Shown here piece after piece: positions 16,505-26,158 of a stretch of 64,000 bases of DNA; within the stretch, counting starts at the first letter, position 1; the number at the start of each line of letters is the position of its first letter. The stretch spans positions 2,971,001 through 3,035,000 of the forward strand of contig NZ_CP022336.1 in NCBI RefSeq assembly GCF_002218195.1, read 5' to 3'. Origin of the DNA: Sphingorhabdus sp. SMR4y (GTDB lineage Bacteria > Pseudomonadota > Alphaproteobacteria > Sphingomonadales > Sphingomonadaceae). The notes beneath the pieces are model-generated. The model did not search any database, was not told the DNA's origin, and was given only the letters and a program-made list of their open reading frames with translations. Position numbers and translations under genes: made by a program.

Positions 16505-18003
16505 CCAAGATATCGCTATCTTCGCGGCAACGCACCATTGCAGGGGTTGCAGCGGTCGCCCTGGTTGGCGTGGCGGCGGGCTATGGCCTATCCTTCCTCG
16601 GCGGGGCTGACGATGGGAATGGCAATGCCACGGCAGTGGCAGACTGCGAGGAGGTGCTCTACTGGTATGATCCGATGGTGCCGGGCCAGCGCTTCGACAA
16701 ACCCGGCAAGTCCCCCTTCATGGATATGCAACTGGTGCCCAAATGCGCTGGGGGCGGGGCGGACCAGCCGGGTGTGAGCATCGATCCGGCGCTGGTCCAG
16801 AATCTGGGTATTCGCACGGCCGTGGCAGAGCGGGGCATGCTCGAGACGGAAACCACGGTGACCGGAACAATCGCCTATAACGCCCGCGAGATGGCGGTCG
16901 TGCAACCGCGGTCGAGCGGCTTTGTCCAGCGAACCTATGGCCTGGCGCCGGACGACGTAGTTCGGCGCGGCGCCCCGCTGGTTGATCTGCTGATCCCGGA
17001 ATGGGGCGGCGCACAGCGCGAATATCTGGCAGTCGCCGCCACTGGCGACAAGGCCCTTACTGGTGCCGCCCGTCAGCGGTTGCAGTTGCTCGGGATGCCG
17101 GAGAGCATGATATCTGCAGTGGCCCGCAGCGGCCGTCCAAGGTCCGTCATCACGATCACCGCGCCTGTTTCTGGCGCGGTTACCATGCTTGCGGTGCGGC
17201 CCGGCATGAGCGTTAACAATGGCCAGACGCTGGCCGAAATCACTGGTCTCAACCCGATCTGGCTGGAGGTCGCTGTCCCCGAAATCCAGGCAGGTGATGT
17301 CAGGATCGGGCAGACTGTTCGCGCTACATTGACGGCCTATCCCGGCGAACTGTTCACCGGCCGGATCACGGCCATTCTGCCAAGCGCGCAGGCCGACAGC
17401 AGAACGCTGACCTTGCGGGCAGAGATACCCAATCCGAATCTCAGGCTGAGACCGGGAATGTTTGCGAGCGTGTCGCTCTCGCCCGACCGGCGCGAGGCGG
17501 TGCTGATTCCATCCGAAGCGGTCATCCGAACCGGCAAACGCACGCTGGTGATGTTGGCGCAAGGCGAAGGCGGGTTCCGTCCTGCGGAAATCCGCATCGG
17601 CCGCGACGCAAGCGGGAAGACCGAGGTTCTAGCCGGTCTGACACCGGGCGAGAAAGTGGTCGTATCGGGCCAGTTCCTACTCGATTCGGAAGCCAGTCTT
17701 GGCGGCGTGGATGTCCGTCCGATTGACGAAGCAGCGCAGGCGGGAAACGGAAAAGACGCCGGAGATCAGCAAAAGCTGCAGCGCTACAGTGCCGATGGCA
17801 CGATCGAGAAAATCACCGCGCGGAGCGTGACCTTGCGTCATGGGCCGGTGTCGGCGCTTGACTGGCCGGCGATGACCATGGCTTTCGCAATCGAAAAACC
17901 GGCCCAATTGCGAGGGTTCAAACGCGGTGACAAAGTGACCTTCCGCTTCATTCAGGCAGACAGCGGTCCACAGATCATCTCGATCCGGAAGCGCGGCCAG
18001 TGA
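16501..18003 (+). CDS. cusB: RND periplasmic adaptor CusB with fused CusF-like domain
   Basis: 500 residues. An N-terminal membrane anchor (about 12-35) is followed by a heavy-metal-binding domain with Cys49, [20 protein letters not shown] and Cys82. Barrel-sandwich and beta-barrel adaptor domains come next ([35 protein letters not shown]). The last 72 residues form a complete CusF-like copper/silver domain: His447, Trp455, Met458 and Met460 have the same spacing as CusF His36, Trp44, Met47 and Met49. The adaptor therefore carries its own metallochaperone module. The stop overlaps the cusA GTG start. Confidence 0.92.
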   Translation: MTKISLSSRQRTIAGVAAVALVGVAAGYGLSFLGGADDGNGNATAVADCEEVLYWYDPMVPGQRFDKPGKSPFMDMQLVPKCAGGGADQPGVSIDPALVQNLGIRTAVAERGMLETETTVTGTIAYNAREMAVVQPRSSGFVQRTYGLAPDDVVRRGAPLVDLLIPEWGGAQREYLAVAATGDKALTGAARQRLQLLGMPESMISAVARSGRPRSVITITAPVSGAVTMLAVRPGMSVNNGQTLAEITGLNPIWLEVAVPEIQAGDVRIGQTVRATLTAYPGELFTGRITAILPSAQADSRTLTLRAEIPNPNLRLRPGMFASVSLSPDRREAVLIPSEAVIRTGKRTLVMLAQGEGGFRPAEIRIGRDASGKTEVLAGLTPGEKVVVSGQFLLDSEASLGGVDVRPIDEAAQAGNGKDAGDQQKLQRYSADGTIEKITARSVTLRHGPVSALDWPAMTMAFAIEKPAQLRGFKRGDKVTFRFIQADSGPQIISIRKRGQ

Positions 18004-21000
18004 TCGCAAGGATCATCGACGCATCGATTGCGAATCGGCTATTCGTGATACTGGCCGCTATCGCGATCACTTTGGCCGGCATGTGGGCAGTGCGCACCAC
18101 GGCGGTCGATGCCTTGCCGGATTTGTCCGACGTGCAAGTTGTCGTCCGCTCGAACTTTGCTGGGCAGGCGCCGCAAATTGTAGAAGACCAGGTCACCTAT
18201 CCGCTCGCGACCACCATGCTTTCGGTGCCCGGCGTGCAGACCGTTCGCGGCTATTCGATGTTCGGTGACAGTTTCGTCTATATCATCTTCGAGGATGGGA
18301 CCGATCTCTACTGGGCGCGCTCGCGCGTGCTGGAATATCTCAGTCAGGTTCAGGACGATTTACCTGATGGCGTGACCCCGGCACTTGGCCCCGATGCGAC
18401 CGGGGTAGGGTGGATTTACGAATATGCGCTGGTCGATCGCACCGGCGGCCATGATCTGGCGGGGCTTAGAAGCCTGCAGGACTGGTTCCTGCGCTATGAA
18501 CTCAAGACCATTCCCGGCGTGGCCGAGGTCGCCAGTGTGGGCGGGATGGTGAAGCAATATCAGATCGTGCTCGATCCTTACCGCATGGCATCGTTCGGGG
18601 TGACGCATGGGGAAATTGTCAGCGCGGTCCAGTCGGCCAATCAGGAAACCGGCGGGTCAGTGGTGGAGATGGCGGAGGCCGAATATATGGTGCGCGCCTC
18701 CGGTTATCTCGGCAATCTCGAGGATTTTCGCAGGATCCCGCTCAAAACAACATCCGGCGGGGTGCCGGTCACCCTCGCTGACGTCGCGCATATCCAGCTC
18801 GGGCCGGAACTGAGGCGCGGGATCGCTGAACTGAACGGAGAGGGAGAAGTCGCAGGCGGCATCATTGTGTTACGTCAAGGGGCCGATGCGCGCACTGCCA
18901 TCGCATTGGTGAAAGACAAGCTGGACGAATTACAAGCCAGCCTGCCCAAGGGTGTCGAGGTTGTGACAACTTACGACCGCTCGCAACTGATCGATGCATC
19001 GGTCAGCAACCTGACCACCAAGCTGATCGAGGAGTTTATCGTCGTCGCCATCATCTGCGCGTTGTTCCTGTGGCATGCGCGATCGGCATTGGTGGCGATC
19101 ATCACGTTGCCACTCGGGGTGCTTGCTGCGTTTATCATCATGCGCTTTCAGGGGGTCAATGCGAATATTATGTCGCTGGGCGGAATTGCCATTGCCATTG
19201 GTGCCATGGTCGATGCCGCGATAGTCATGATCGAAAATGCCCACAAGCACCTCGAACATTGGACGGATGAAAACCCTGATACCGAACTCCAGAGCAACGA
19301 GCGTTGGCGGATAGTGGCGGATGCCTCGAAGGAAGTAGGCCCGGCGCTGTTCTTCAGCCTGCTGATCATCACCCTGTCCTTCCTGCCCGTGTTCACCCTG
19401 CAGGCGCAGGAAGGCAGGCTGTTCGCTCCGCTCGCTTTCACGAAGACCTATGCGATGGCGGCGGCCGCGATATTGTCGGTCACCCTCGTGCCCGTGCTGA
19501 TGGGCTGGCTGATCCGCGGGAAGATCCCGCGCGAGGACAGTAATATCATCAACCGATCCCTGACCCGCGCCTATCGTCCGGGCCTGGACTGGGTGATGCG
19601 GCGTCCGAAGGCTACGCTGGTTATCGCAGCCCTTGTCTTTCTGACCGCCGCCATTCCCTTCTCGCGGCTGGGCGGAGAATTTCTGCCGCCGCTTGACGAG
19701 GGCGATCTGCTCTACATGCCGAGTGCCTTGCCTGGTCTTTCACCCGGTCAGGCGTCCACACTGCTTCAACGAACCGACCGGCTGATCAAGTCCGTGCCGG
19801 AGGTTGAAACCGTGTTCGGCAAGGCCGGCCGGGCGGACACCGCGACCGATCCGGCGCCGCTGACGATGTTCGAAACGACCATCCGGTTCAAGTCGAAGGA
19901 CAAATGGCGCGAAGGCATGACTCCCGACAAGCTGGTCGAGGAGCTCGACCGTGTGGTGCAGGTGCCGGGCCTTGCAAATGTGTGGGTGCCGCCGATCCGC
20001 AACCGCATCGACATGCTCGCGACCGGGATCAAGAGCCCGATCGGGGTCAAGGTATCGGGCGAAAATTTGGCGGAACTGGAGGATGTTGCACTGCACGTAG
20101 AAGGTGTGGCCAAGAAAATACCCGGCGTCAGTTCGGCGCTGGCGGAACGGCTGACGGGTGGTCGCTACATCGACGTCGATATCGACCGGATGGCGACGGC
20201 GCGCTACGGACTCAACATCACCGATGTGCAACAGATTGTTTCTGGCGCAATCGGCGGGGCAAATGTCGCTCGCACCGTAGAAGGACTTGCCCGTTACCCG
20301 ATCAATGTCCGTTATCCGCGCGAAATTCGCGACAGCGTCAGCGAATTGCGCCAACTGCCGCTGCTGACGCCGATGGGGCAGCAGATCACGCTCGGCACCG
20401 TCGCCAACATCGCTGTCAGTGATGGTCCGCCGATGCTAAAAAGCGAACAGGGTCGACCAACCAGCTACGTCTATGTCGACGTGCGCGGGCGCGACCTTGC
20501 CTCGGTGGTGGCGGATATCCAGCAGGCTGTTGCAAGCGAGATTGACCTGCCGCCCGGCGTCAGCCTCTCTTATGCCGGGCAATTCCAGTATCTCACCCGC
20601 GCCTATGAACGGCTGCAGATCGTGGTCCCGGCCACGCTGGCCATCATTTTTCTGCTGCTATACGTGATTTTCCGCCGTCTGGATGAAGCGCTGCTGATCA
20701 TGGGGACACTGCCGTTTGCCCTGACCGGCGGGTTCTGGCTGCTTTATCTGATGGGCTACAACCAGTCGGTGGCGACGGCCGTCGGGTTCATTGCACTAGC
20801 CGGAGTGTCGGCCGAATTTGGCGTGGTGATGATGATCTATCTCAAGGCTGCGCTTGACCGGCGGCAGGGTGAACATACCGCCGAAGAGGTCAGCGCCGCG
20901 ATCCGCGAAGGCGCGCTGCTCCGAGTGAGGCCAAAGGCAATGACCGTGGCCGTAATCCTCGCCGGCCTGTTTCCGATCCTGATCGGCACCGGTGCGGGCT

Positions 21001-21167
21001 CGGAAGTGATGAGCCGCATTGCCGCGCCGATGATCGGCGGTATGATCACCGCGCCTTTATTGTCGATGTTCGTATTACCCGCAGCCTATCTTTTGCTGCG
21101 ACGTCCCCGGGTCACCAAGCCCAAACCAACCGAAGGAGAAGAAAAATGCGTAACCCAACCTGGCTAA
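18000..21167 (+). CDS. cusA: Cu(I)/Ag(I)-type RND efflux permease CusA
   Basis: 1055-residue proton-driven pump of the heavy-metal RND family, GTG start at 18000 overlapping the cusB stop. Helix 4 has [16 protein letters not shown] (about 399-415), the monovalent-copper/silver type rather than the DFGLIVDG form of CzcA. The N-terminus opens [18 protein letters not shown] with [12 protein letters not shown] in the first periplasmic loop. Two large periplasmic domains and twelve helices fit the normal length. It works with CusC and CusB to expel Cu/Ag from periplasm or cytoplasm. The last 22 bases overlap cusF. Confidence 0.92.
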   Translation: MIARIIDASIANRLFVILAAIAITLAGMWAVRTTAVDALPDLSDVQVVVRSNFAGQAPQIVEDQVTYPLATTMLSVPGVQTVRGYSMFGDSFVYIIFEDGTDLYWARSRVLEYLSQVQDDLPDGVTPALGPDATGVGWIYEYALVDRTGGHDLAGLRSLQDWFLRYELKTIPGVAEVASVGGMVKQYQIVLDPYRMASFGVTHGEIVSAVQSANQETGGSVVEMAEAEYMVRASGYLGNLEDFRRIPLKTTSGGVPVTLADVAHIQLGPELRRGIAELNGEGEVAGGIIVLRQGADARTAIALVKDKLDELQASLPKGVEVVTTYDRSQLIDASVSNLTTKLIEEFIVVAIICALFLWHARSALVAIITLPLGVLAAFIIMRFQGVNANIMSLGGIAIAIGAMVDAAIVMIENAHKHLEHWTDENPDTELQSNERWRIVADASKEVGPALFFSLLIITLSFLPVFTLQAQEGRLFAPLAFTKTYAMAAAAILSVTLVPVLMGWLIRGKIPREDSNIINRSLTRAYRPGLDWVMRRPKATLVIAALVFLTAAIPFSRLGGEFLPPLDEGDLLYMPSALPGLSPGQASTLLQRTDRLIKSVPEVETVFGKAGRADTATDPAPLTMFETTIRFKSKDKWREGMTPDKLVEELDRVVQVPGLANVWVPPIRNRIDMLATGIKSPIGVKVSGENLAELEDVALHVEGVAKKIPGVSSALAERLTGGRYIDVDIDRMATARYGLNITDVQQIVSGAIGGANVARTVEGLARYPINVRYPREIRDSVSELRQLPLLTPMGQQITLGTVANIAVSDGPPMLKSEQGRPTSYVYVDVRGRDLASVVADIQQAVASEIDLPPGVSLSYAGQFQYLTRAYERLQIVVPATLAIIFLLLYVIFRRLDEALLIMGTLPFALTGGFWLLYLMGYNQSVATAVGFIALAGVSAEFGVVMMIYLKAALDRRQGEHTAEEVSAAIREGALLRVRPKAMTVAVILAGLFPILIGTGAGSEVMSRIAAPMIGGMITAPLLSMFVLPAAYLLLRRPRVTKPKPTEGEEKCVTQPG

Positions 21168-21550
21168 TCCTACTGGCACTTCCGCTGTCGCTAACCGCTT
21201 GTGACAATAGCGAAAACGTCGAAATGCCGATGGAAAGTGACGACATGCCGATGGCTGCTGACGGCATGCCCATGGCCACTGACGAAATGCCCATGAACGG
21301 GGATGATATGCCGATGACCGGCGATGTGCGCACGGCAAGCGGCGAAGGCACGGTGACAGCCATTGATGCCGCGGCGGGCACGATCACGCTCGATCATGGA
21401 CCGGTCGCGGCGATGGGCTGGCCTTCGATGACCATGGCCTTCGATATCGCCCCAGAGGTCCGCGATCAGATAGCCATTGGCGACAAAGTCGCGTTCGAGT
21501 TCGAGGCAAGCGATGCGGGCAACCGGATCACCTCGGTTAGCAAGAAATAG
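21146..21550 (+). CDS. cusF: CusF-like copper-binding lipoprotein with Met-rich repeats
   Basis: 134 residues, AAGGAG eight bases before ATG 21146. A lipobox LSLTAC places the lipidated Cys at 19. Residues 27-61 are five seven-residue repeats each starting MPM (at 27, 34, 41, 48, 55). A CusF domain follows, with His84, Trp92, Met95 and Met97 in exactly CusF spacing. The combination suggests a membrane-tethered chaperone in which the Met repeats capture Cu(I)/Ag(I) and the beta-barrel hands it to CusB/CusA. The start lies inside the cusA 3' end. Confidence 0.92.
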   Translation: MRNPTWLILLALPLSLTACDNSENVEMPMESDDMPMAADGMPMATDEMPMNGDDMPMTGDVRTASGEGTVTAIDAAAGTITLDHGPVAAMGWPSMTMAFDIAPEVRDQIAIGDKVAFEFEASDAGNRITSVSKK

Positions 21551-21557
21551 CCTGAAC

Positions 21558-21582
21558 GGCTGCCGGGCGATGCCTGGCAGCC
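21558..21582 (+). terminator. Possible hairpin terminator after cus operon
   Basis: GGCTGCC and GGCAGCC form a seven-base stem around an 11-base loop eight bases after the cusF stop. No T-run follows, so it may be a stability hairpin rather than an intrinsic terminator. Confidence 0.4.
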
Positions 21583-21753
21583 GATCGCATATTGTATCGG
21601 GCAGGCCTGATGAGAGCTTTGGTGAACAGGCCGAGCTCTTCGGTGAACTCGGAAAGAAGGTCATAGCTTACGCTGAGATCAGCTAGTGATCGTTAACGTT
21701 TTCTTCGCCGCTACTGTGACCGACATGCCCGCCTCCATGATCGTGCACGCTAC

Positions 21754-22392
21754 TCATCTCCCGAACTCGTCGCCTCTGCGGTGCTCCGTTCCAGCCTCAT
21801 CATGAACATCCATGTGCGCATCGCGTAGAATATCGATTCCACCGTAAAGGGCGACACCGGCAATCGCTATTCCCACTACCAGATCGGGCCAGTTCGAGCC
21901 GGTCAGCATGACAAATATCCCGGCGATGATAATGCCGCCATTCGAGATGAAGTCGTTGAAGCTGAATGTCGTGGCGGCTCGCAGATTGACATCCTTTGCC
22001 TTCATCTTTTGCAGCAACCGCAGGCAGATCAGATTCACCACAGCGGCCACCGCAGCCATCGCAATCATCATGACACCGCCGGGATCGGACCCTTCCACGA
22101 AACGCCGGATGGCATCGGCAATGACGCCGCCCGCAAAGACGAGAAGCATGACGCCGGAAAAGCGCGCGGCACCGCGCTTCCAGGTCCGGGAACGAGCAAG
22201 CGCAAGCAGGCTCAGCGCATAAACGATTGCGTCCGACGAATTGTCCAGCCCGTTCGCAAGCAGCGCATTGGAATCGGCGAAGTAGCCGACTGCGAAGAAC
22301 CCTATTGCAATGGCGACATTGAGCCAGAGGACGATCCATAAGGTGCGGCGCTTGTCGGCGGAATCGAGATTGATTTCTCCTTCGCCGCTCAT
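21754..22392 (-). CDS. Small cation diffusion facilitator transporter
   Basis: 212 residues, shorter than usual CDF pumps (about 300) because the C-terminal cytoplasmic domain is nearly missing. Six hydrophobic segments are seen. The first metal site is in SNALLANGLDNSSDAIVYA, with Asn/Asp positions replacing the common HxxxD, and the second is in SFNDFISNGG. The C-terminus is His/Asp-rich (DAHMDVHDEAGTEHRRGDE). It exports a divalent cation; specificity is uncertain. Its start overlaps the stop of the STAS-like gene by four bases. A similarly short CDF lies at 33584-34234. Confidence 0.75.
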   Translation of the reverse strand: MSGEGEINLDSADKRRTLWIVLWLNVAIAIGFFAVGYFADSNALLANGLDNSSDAIVYALSLLALARSRTWKRGAARFSGVMLLVFAGGVIADAIRRFVEGSDPGGVMMIAMAAVAAVVNLICLRLLQKMKAKDVNLRAATTFSFNDFISNGGIIIAGIFVMLTGSNWPDLVVGIAIAGVALYGGIDILRDAHMDVHDEAGTEHRRGDEFGR

Positions 22393-22760
22393 GTGGCACT
22401 GCCACCGTTACGAACCCAGCTTTCGGCAGCATTGCGCTTGGCGGGTGCGAAGAACCTCATCTCCGCGCGGAAGAGCGGATCAAAGATCTTCGTGCCCCAT
22501 TCTTGCCATTTACTGTCGCCGATGATCGCGATCCGGCCAAATTGATCCTTGTGCCGCACATCGAATTCTATATCGCGCCAGAGGCCGGAAATATCCCATC
22601 CATCAAAGTCTGGAGCCAGTTCGATCATCATTGGAATCGTCCCGGCTTTTTTCTCGGTGATCCTCTCAAAAAGCGGCACGAAGCTATCGTAATTTTGCTT
22701 GGTAAGCGTTCCGCCCGCCTTAATTTGAAGTATTCCGTCTATTTCCTGTGCTTGCAGCAT
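22389..22760 (-). CDS. SpoIIAA/STAS-like domain protein (DUF3478 type)
   Basis: 123 residues from ATG 22760 with AAGGA upstream. The fold signature is ILQIKAGGTLTKQNYDSFVP at the start, then IPMMIELAPDFDGWDISGLW and FGRIAIIGDSKWQEW, typical of the SpoIIAA-like family. Such proteins bind small ligands or lipids, and none is an established metal protein. Coupling to the small CDF gene (ATGA overlap) suggests a regulatory or accessory role for that transporter; this is inference. Confidence 0.75.
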   Translation of the reverse strand: MLQAQEIDGILQIKAGGTLTKQNYDSFVPLFERITEKKAGTIPMMIELAPDFDGWDISGLWRDIEFDVRHKDQFGRIAIIGDSKWQEWGTKIFDPLFRAEMRFFAPAKRNAAESWVRNGGSAT

Positions 22761-23004
22761 TGTCCTTCCTTTCCCAATCACCAATCAACGGCCCGAGGTC
22801 AATTGGGTTGCCTTGCCGTTTTGGCAGGACGGAAGTGAGAGGTAAAAGATTGTCATCCTTAAACATCCATCGGTATCGTTCTTACGAATTCATCATTCAC
22901 AGCGTTTTGCTTTTTTCCTCGAGACTTTAGCGCTCGACTGCCGCAAACCACACGGTCTGATGCGCATTTTTCCGATAATAAGGATCGAAAGAATAATCAT
23001 CCCG

Positions 23005-23694
23005 TTACCTGGGATTCGAGTGATATGAGACGGCCCATAACTCGGACCTAGCGTCACTCACTAGCCACAAACAGCACCAACTTAGTCCAAAAATCCAACC
23101 GCCCAGCACATCGCTTGGCCAATGGACGCCCAAGACAATCCTCGACGTGCCGATCAAGGCCGCCAATATGAGCGCACAACAAATCAGGGAAAACCGCCCA
23201 TATCGCCCTGACACGACTGTAAATAGCGCCAGTGCGATAAGGACGTAGACGATGGTCGAGTTTGCGGCATGACCGCTTGGAAAACTCGCAGAACTGGGAT
23301 CAGAAAAATATTCTACAATCGAAGGTCGTGGTCTGCCGAAAAAATCTTTTAATAAGGATACTGCCCAAAATCCGCTGAGAGATAAAGCGGCCAATAGTAG
23401 TGCATTGTAATAGGCTTTGTTGGCGATCAGAAGGAAAGATACTGCAAATATCACCAGAAGCAAGAAGGTTGAATCTCCCAGAAAGCTGATGGTGCGGACA
23501 ACTTGGAGAAGCCAGTCCGGGCCTATCAGTATATCCGAATTTCCCGGCGACCGAAAAGCGAGCAAAATGGTTCTATCGATCGCATCAAAATAACCTTTCG
23601 CTACCTCGGACCAGAATACCAAGAAAATTCCGGTTAGAATAAATGACGGTGCCAATTTGAAACCGCGCTGAAAGCTTATCAGACGAATGCTCAT
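23005..23694 (-). CDS. PAP2-family membrane phosphatase
   Basis: 229 residues, about six helices. All three phosphatase motifs are present: Lys116-x6-Arg123-Pro124, PSGH (139-142) and Ser184-Arg185-x5-His191-x3-Asp195. It likely removes phosphate from a lipid such as phosphatidic acid or undecaprenyl pyrophosphate at the periplasmic face. It is the last minus-strand gene after the P1B ATPase with a 124-base gap, so co-transcription is possible but not certain. Its lipid role in a metal cluster may concern envelope repair. Confidence 0.88.
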   Translation of the reverse strand: MSIRLISFQRGFKLAPSFILTGIFLVFWSEVAKGYFDAIDRTILLAFRSPGNSDILIGPDWLLQVVRTISFLGDSTFLLLVIFAVSFLLIANKAYYNALLLAALSLSGFWAVSLLKDFFGRPRPSIVEYFSDPSSASFPSGHAANSTIVYVLIALALFTVVSGRYGRFSLICCALILAALIGTSRIVLGVHWPSDVLGGWIFGLSWCCLWLVSDARSELWAVSYHSNPR

Positions 23695-23818
23695 ATCTTC
23701 ACTCGCTTTTTAAATTCTGAATTAAGTCTGCTTGATTGCGTAAAACTCAGCTCAAGTCTGATGCAAATCACAATCTCGCTGTTTACATCCATGAGCACGG
23801 GCACGATGGCTGCGCCGG

Positions 23819-25810
23819 TTAATTTTCTTTATATCCCAGCAGGCGTAAGGCATTTATGACCACGACAAGCGTCGATCCTTCATGCATCACGACAGCGGGG
23901 CCAATGCCCAAGCCAAACAGTGTAGCCGGTATTAATATTGCCACCACGCCGAGACTGATCCACAGATTTTGACGGATTATGCCACTTGTTGATCTGCTAA
24001 GCCCAACGGCAAAAGGCAATGTTGCCAGATCATCTGCCATCAACGCGATATCTGCCGTTTCAAGCGCGACATCTGAACCAGCGGCTCCCATGGCTATTCC
24101 GACGCTTGCATTGGCCATCGCTGGAGCATCGTTCACACCATCACCAACCATCGCGACTCCGCCCTGATCGCTCAGTTCAGCAATTTTCTCGACCTTGTCA
24201 TCCGGCATCAAATCACCGAAGGCTTTATCAAGACCCACTTCCAGAGCGATTGCGTCCGCGACTTTCTGATTGTCGCCCGAAATCATCATCATCCGCGTGA
24301 TTCCGATCGAGCGGAGCTTGTTTATCACTTCGGACGCTGAAGCGCGGGGCGTGTCCATAAGGCCAAGAACACCAAGAAATTCGCCGCCACGCCTGACAAT
24401 CATGGTGCTGCGACCGCGTGAAGACATTTCGTTTACTTTTTGGGTGACATTTTCAGGAAGCGAATCCTGATCATCGTTGAGAAACAGCCCCGCTTTCCCG
24501 ATCAAGACATTTTGGCCATTGATTTTGGCAGAAACGCCTTTGCCTGTTATGCTCTGAAAATCGGAAGCGATCAAATCCCATGTTCCGAGACGCTTTTCTG
24601 CAGCCCGCACGATAGCTTGCGCCAGAGGGTGATCACTATGCACCTCGACAGCGGCAGAAATAGCAATAAGTTCGTCTGCTCCAATTTCTCCGAAAGGCGC
24701 TGTTTCGACCAACTCCGGTTCGCCAATCGTAAGGGTTCCAGTTTTATCAAAAGCGATCGAATCAAGCTTGCCCAGCATCTCGAGAGGCGCGCCGCCCTTT
24801 ATCAGAACACCGCCGCGCGCCGCACGGGCAATACCGCTTAAAACAGCGCTGGGTGTTGCAATAGCCAGCGCACAGGGGCTGGCGGCAACGAGGACTGCCA
24901 TCGCCCTGTAAATGCTATCGGAGACTGGCTCGTCTATCACCAACCAAGAAAACCCAGTTGCGATTGCAAGCAGAATGACAACCGGCACAAAAATCCGCTC
25001 AAACTTATTGGTGAAGCTCTGCGTTGGCGATTGACGCGTCTCCGCATCGTTCACCATTTCGACAACCCGGGCCAATGTGGTTTCCGACGCCAATCGGGTG
25101 ACTTGCACTTCGAGGCTACCGCTTCCGTTTATGGATCCGGCGAAAACTCTATGTTCGGATTTGACTTTTTCGGCTGCTTTGGCCGCCGCTGCAGCGTTGT
25201 CGACCGGAAGCTTGTCGACCGGGACGCTCTCACCGGTTATGGGTGCCTGGTTGACGCTGCTCACCCCTTTGACAACAAAGCCGTCCGCTGGAAGTCGCTC
25301 GTTGGAACGGATGATTACGATATCACCGATTACCAGTTCAGCCACCGGCAAACGCAGTTCCTCGCCATCTCTGCGGACCACCGCCTCCTCGGGAGCAAGG
25401 TCAGATAGTGCGGATATGGCATTGCGCGCGCGCGCCATTGCATAATTTTCAAGTGCATGGCCGATGCTGAACAGGAATAATAGAAATGCTCCCTCTGCCC
25501 ATGCACCGAGCCACGCCGCTCCGCCGGCGGCAACGATCATGAGAAAATCTATTTCAAATTTTCGACGCCTGATCTTTTCAAATGCTTCGAGGATTGTAAA
25601 ATAACCGCCGAAAAAATAGGCCGCCACCAAGAACCAGAAACCGATACTCGCAGACAGGAGATTGATTTGTGGTCCAAGCCACCCGGCAAGAAGGGCTGCC
25701 CCGCAGAGTCCTGCAAAAACCATTTCTGCACGACCACCAAGCAAACTGTCGATTGACCCTCCGTGTGAGTGATCCGAATTTTCCGAATGCTTGCGGTGCT
25801 CATCGGTCAT
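23819..25810 (-). CDS. P1B-4-type heavy-metal-translocating ATPase (Co/Zn/Cd class)
   Basis: 663 residues. The membrane metal motif is SPC (311-313, in AASPCALAIATPSA), not CPC, and a late HEGSTLVVVINALRLL motif begins at His643. Both define the P1B-4 class (CoaT/CzcP/CtpD type). TGES (192-195), DKTGT (355-359, phosphorylated Asp) and GDGVNDAPAM are intact. There is no N-terminal HMA domain, only a short His-containing tail (HRKHSENSDHSHGG). It pumps Co, Zn or Cd outward. The ATG overlaps the stop of the DUF190 gene (ATGA). Confidence 0.9.
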   Translation of the reverse strand: MTDEHRKHSENSDHSHGGSIDSLLGGRAEMVFAGLCGAALLAGWLGPQINLLSASIGFWFLVAAYFFGGYFTILEAFEKIRRRKFEIDFLMIVAAGGAAWLGAWAEGAFLLFLFSIGHALENYAMARARNAISALSDLAPEEAVVRRDGEELRLPVAELVIGDIVIIRSNERLPADGFVVKGVSSVNQAPITGESVPVDKLPVDNAAAAAKAAEKVKSEHRVFAGSINGSGSLEVQVTRLASETTLARVVEMVNDAETRQSPTQSFTNKFERIFVPVVILLAIATGFSWLVIDEPVSDSIYRAMAVLVAASPCALAIATPSAVLSGIARAARGGVLIKGGAPLEMLGKLDSIAFDKTGTLTIGEPELVETAPFGEIGADELIAISAAVEVHSDHPLAQAIVRAAEKRLGTWDLIASDFQSITGKGVSAKINGQNVLIGKAGLFLNDDQDSLPENVTQKVNEMSSRGRSTMIVRRGGEFLGVLGLMDTPRASASEVINKLRSIGITRMMMISGDNQKVADAIALEVGLDKAFGDLMPDDKVEKIAELSDQGGVAMVGDGVNDAPAMANASVGIAMGAAGSDVALETADIALMADDLATLPFAVGLSRSTSGIIRQNLWISLGVVAILIPATLFGLGIGPAVVMHEGSTLVVVINALRLLGYKEN

Positions 25811-26145
25811 TTCTGTTCTGCTGCTCGGTTGAGAACATCGACCTGTTCGAGGCTGACAAGCCCGATCCCTCGCAGATCGTCTAGCTGAGTGTAGAAATCT
25901 TCCAGTCGTGCCCGGGCATCGATTATTTCGATCACTACTGGCGGGTTATCGCCGATTCCGAACGCATGACGTTCATGAATGATGGAAGACGAAGAGAACC
26001 CCATTATCCCTTTCAGGACGGTGCCTCCGCGAAGACCATAAGTCCTGGCCCGAGCAATAATGGTGGTAACAACCGTCTCATCCCCATGCATTGCGGCTTC
26101 ATCGGTATAAATCCGCATGAGAGATATTTGTTGCGGCTTTGGCAT
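25807..26145 (-). CDS. DUF190 PII-like protein
   Basis: 112 residues from ATG 26145, preceded by AAGGAG. The DUF190 signature is seen in MRIYTDEAAMHGDETVVTTI, YGLRGGTVLKGIMGFSSSSI and PPVVIEIIDARARLEDFY. The fold resembles PII signal proteins, which form trimers that bind nucleotides or metal and control transporters. The gene sits between czcA (13 bases upstream) and the P1B-4 ATPase (four-base overlap). It may sense a ligand and gate one of the two pumps. The partner and ligand are unknown. Confidence 0.82.
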   Translation of the reverse strand: MPKPQQISLMRIYTDEAAMHGDETVVTTIIARARTYGLRGGTVLKGIMGFSSSSIIHERHAFGIGDNPPVVIEIIDARARLEDFYTQLDDLRGIGLVSLEQVDVLNRAAEQK

Positions 26146-26158
26146 TATGCACTCCTTC

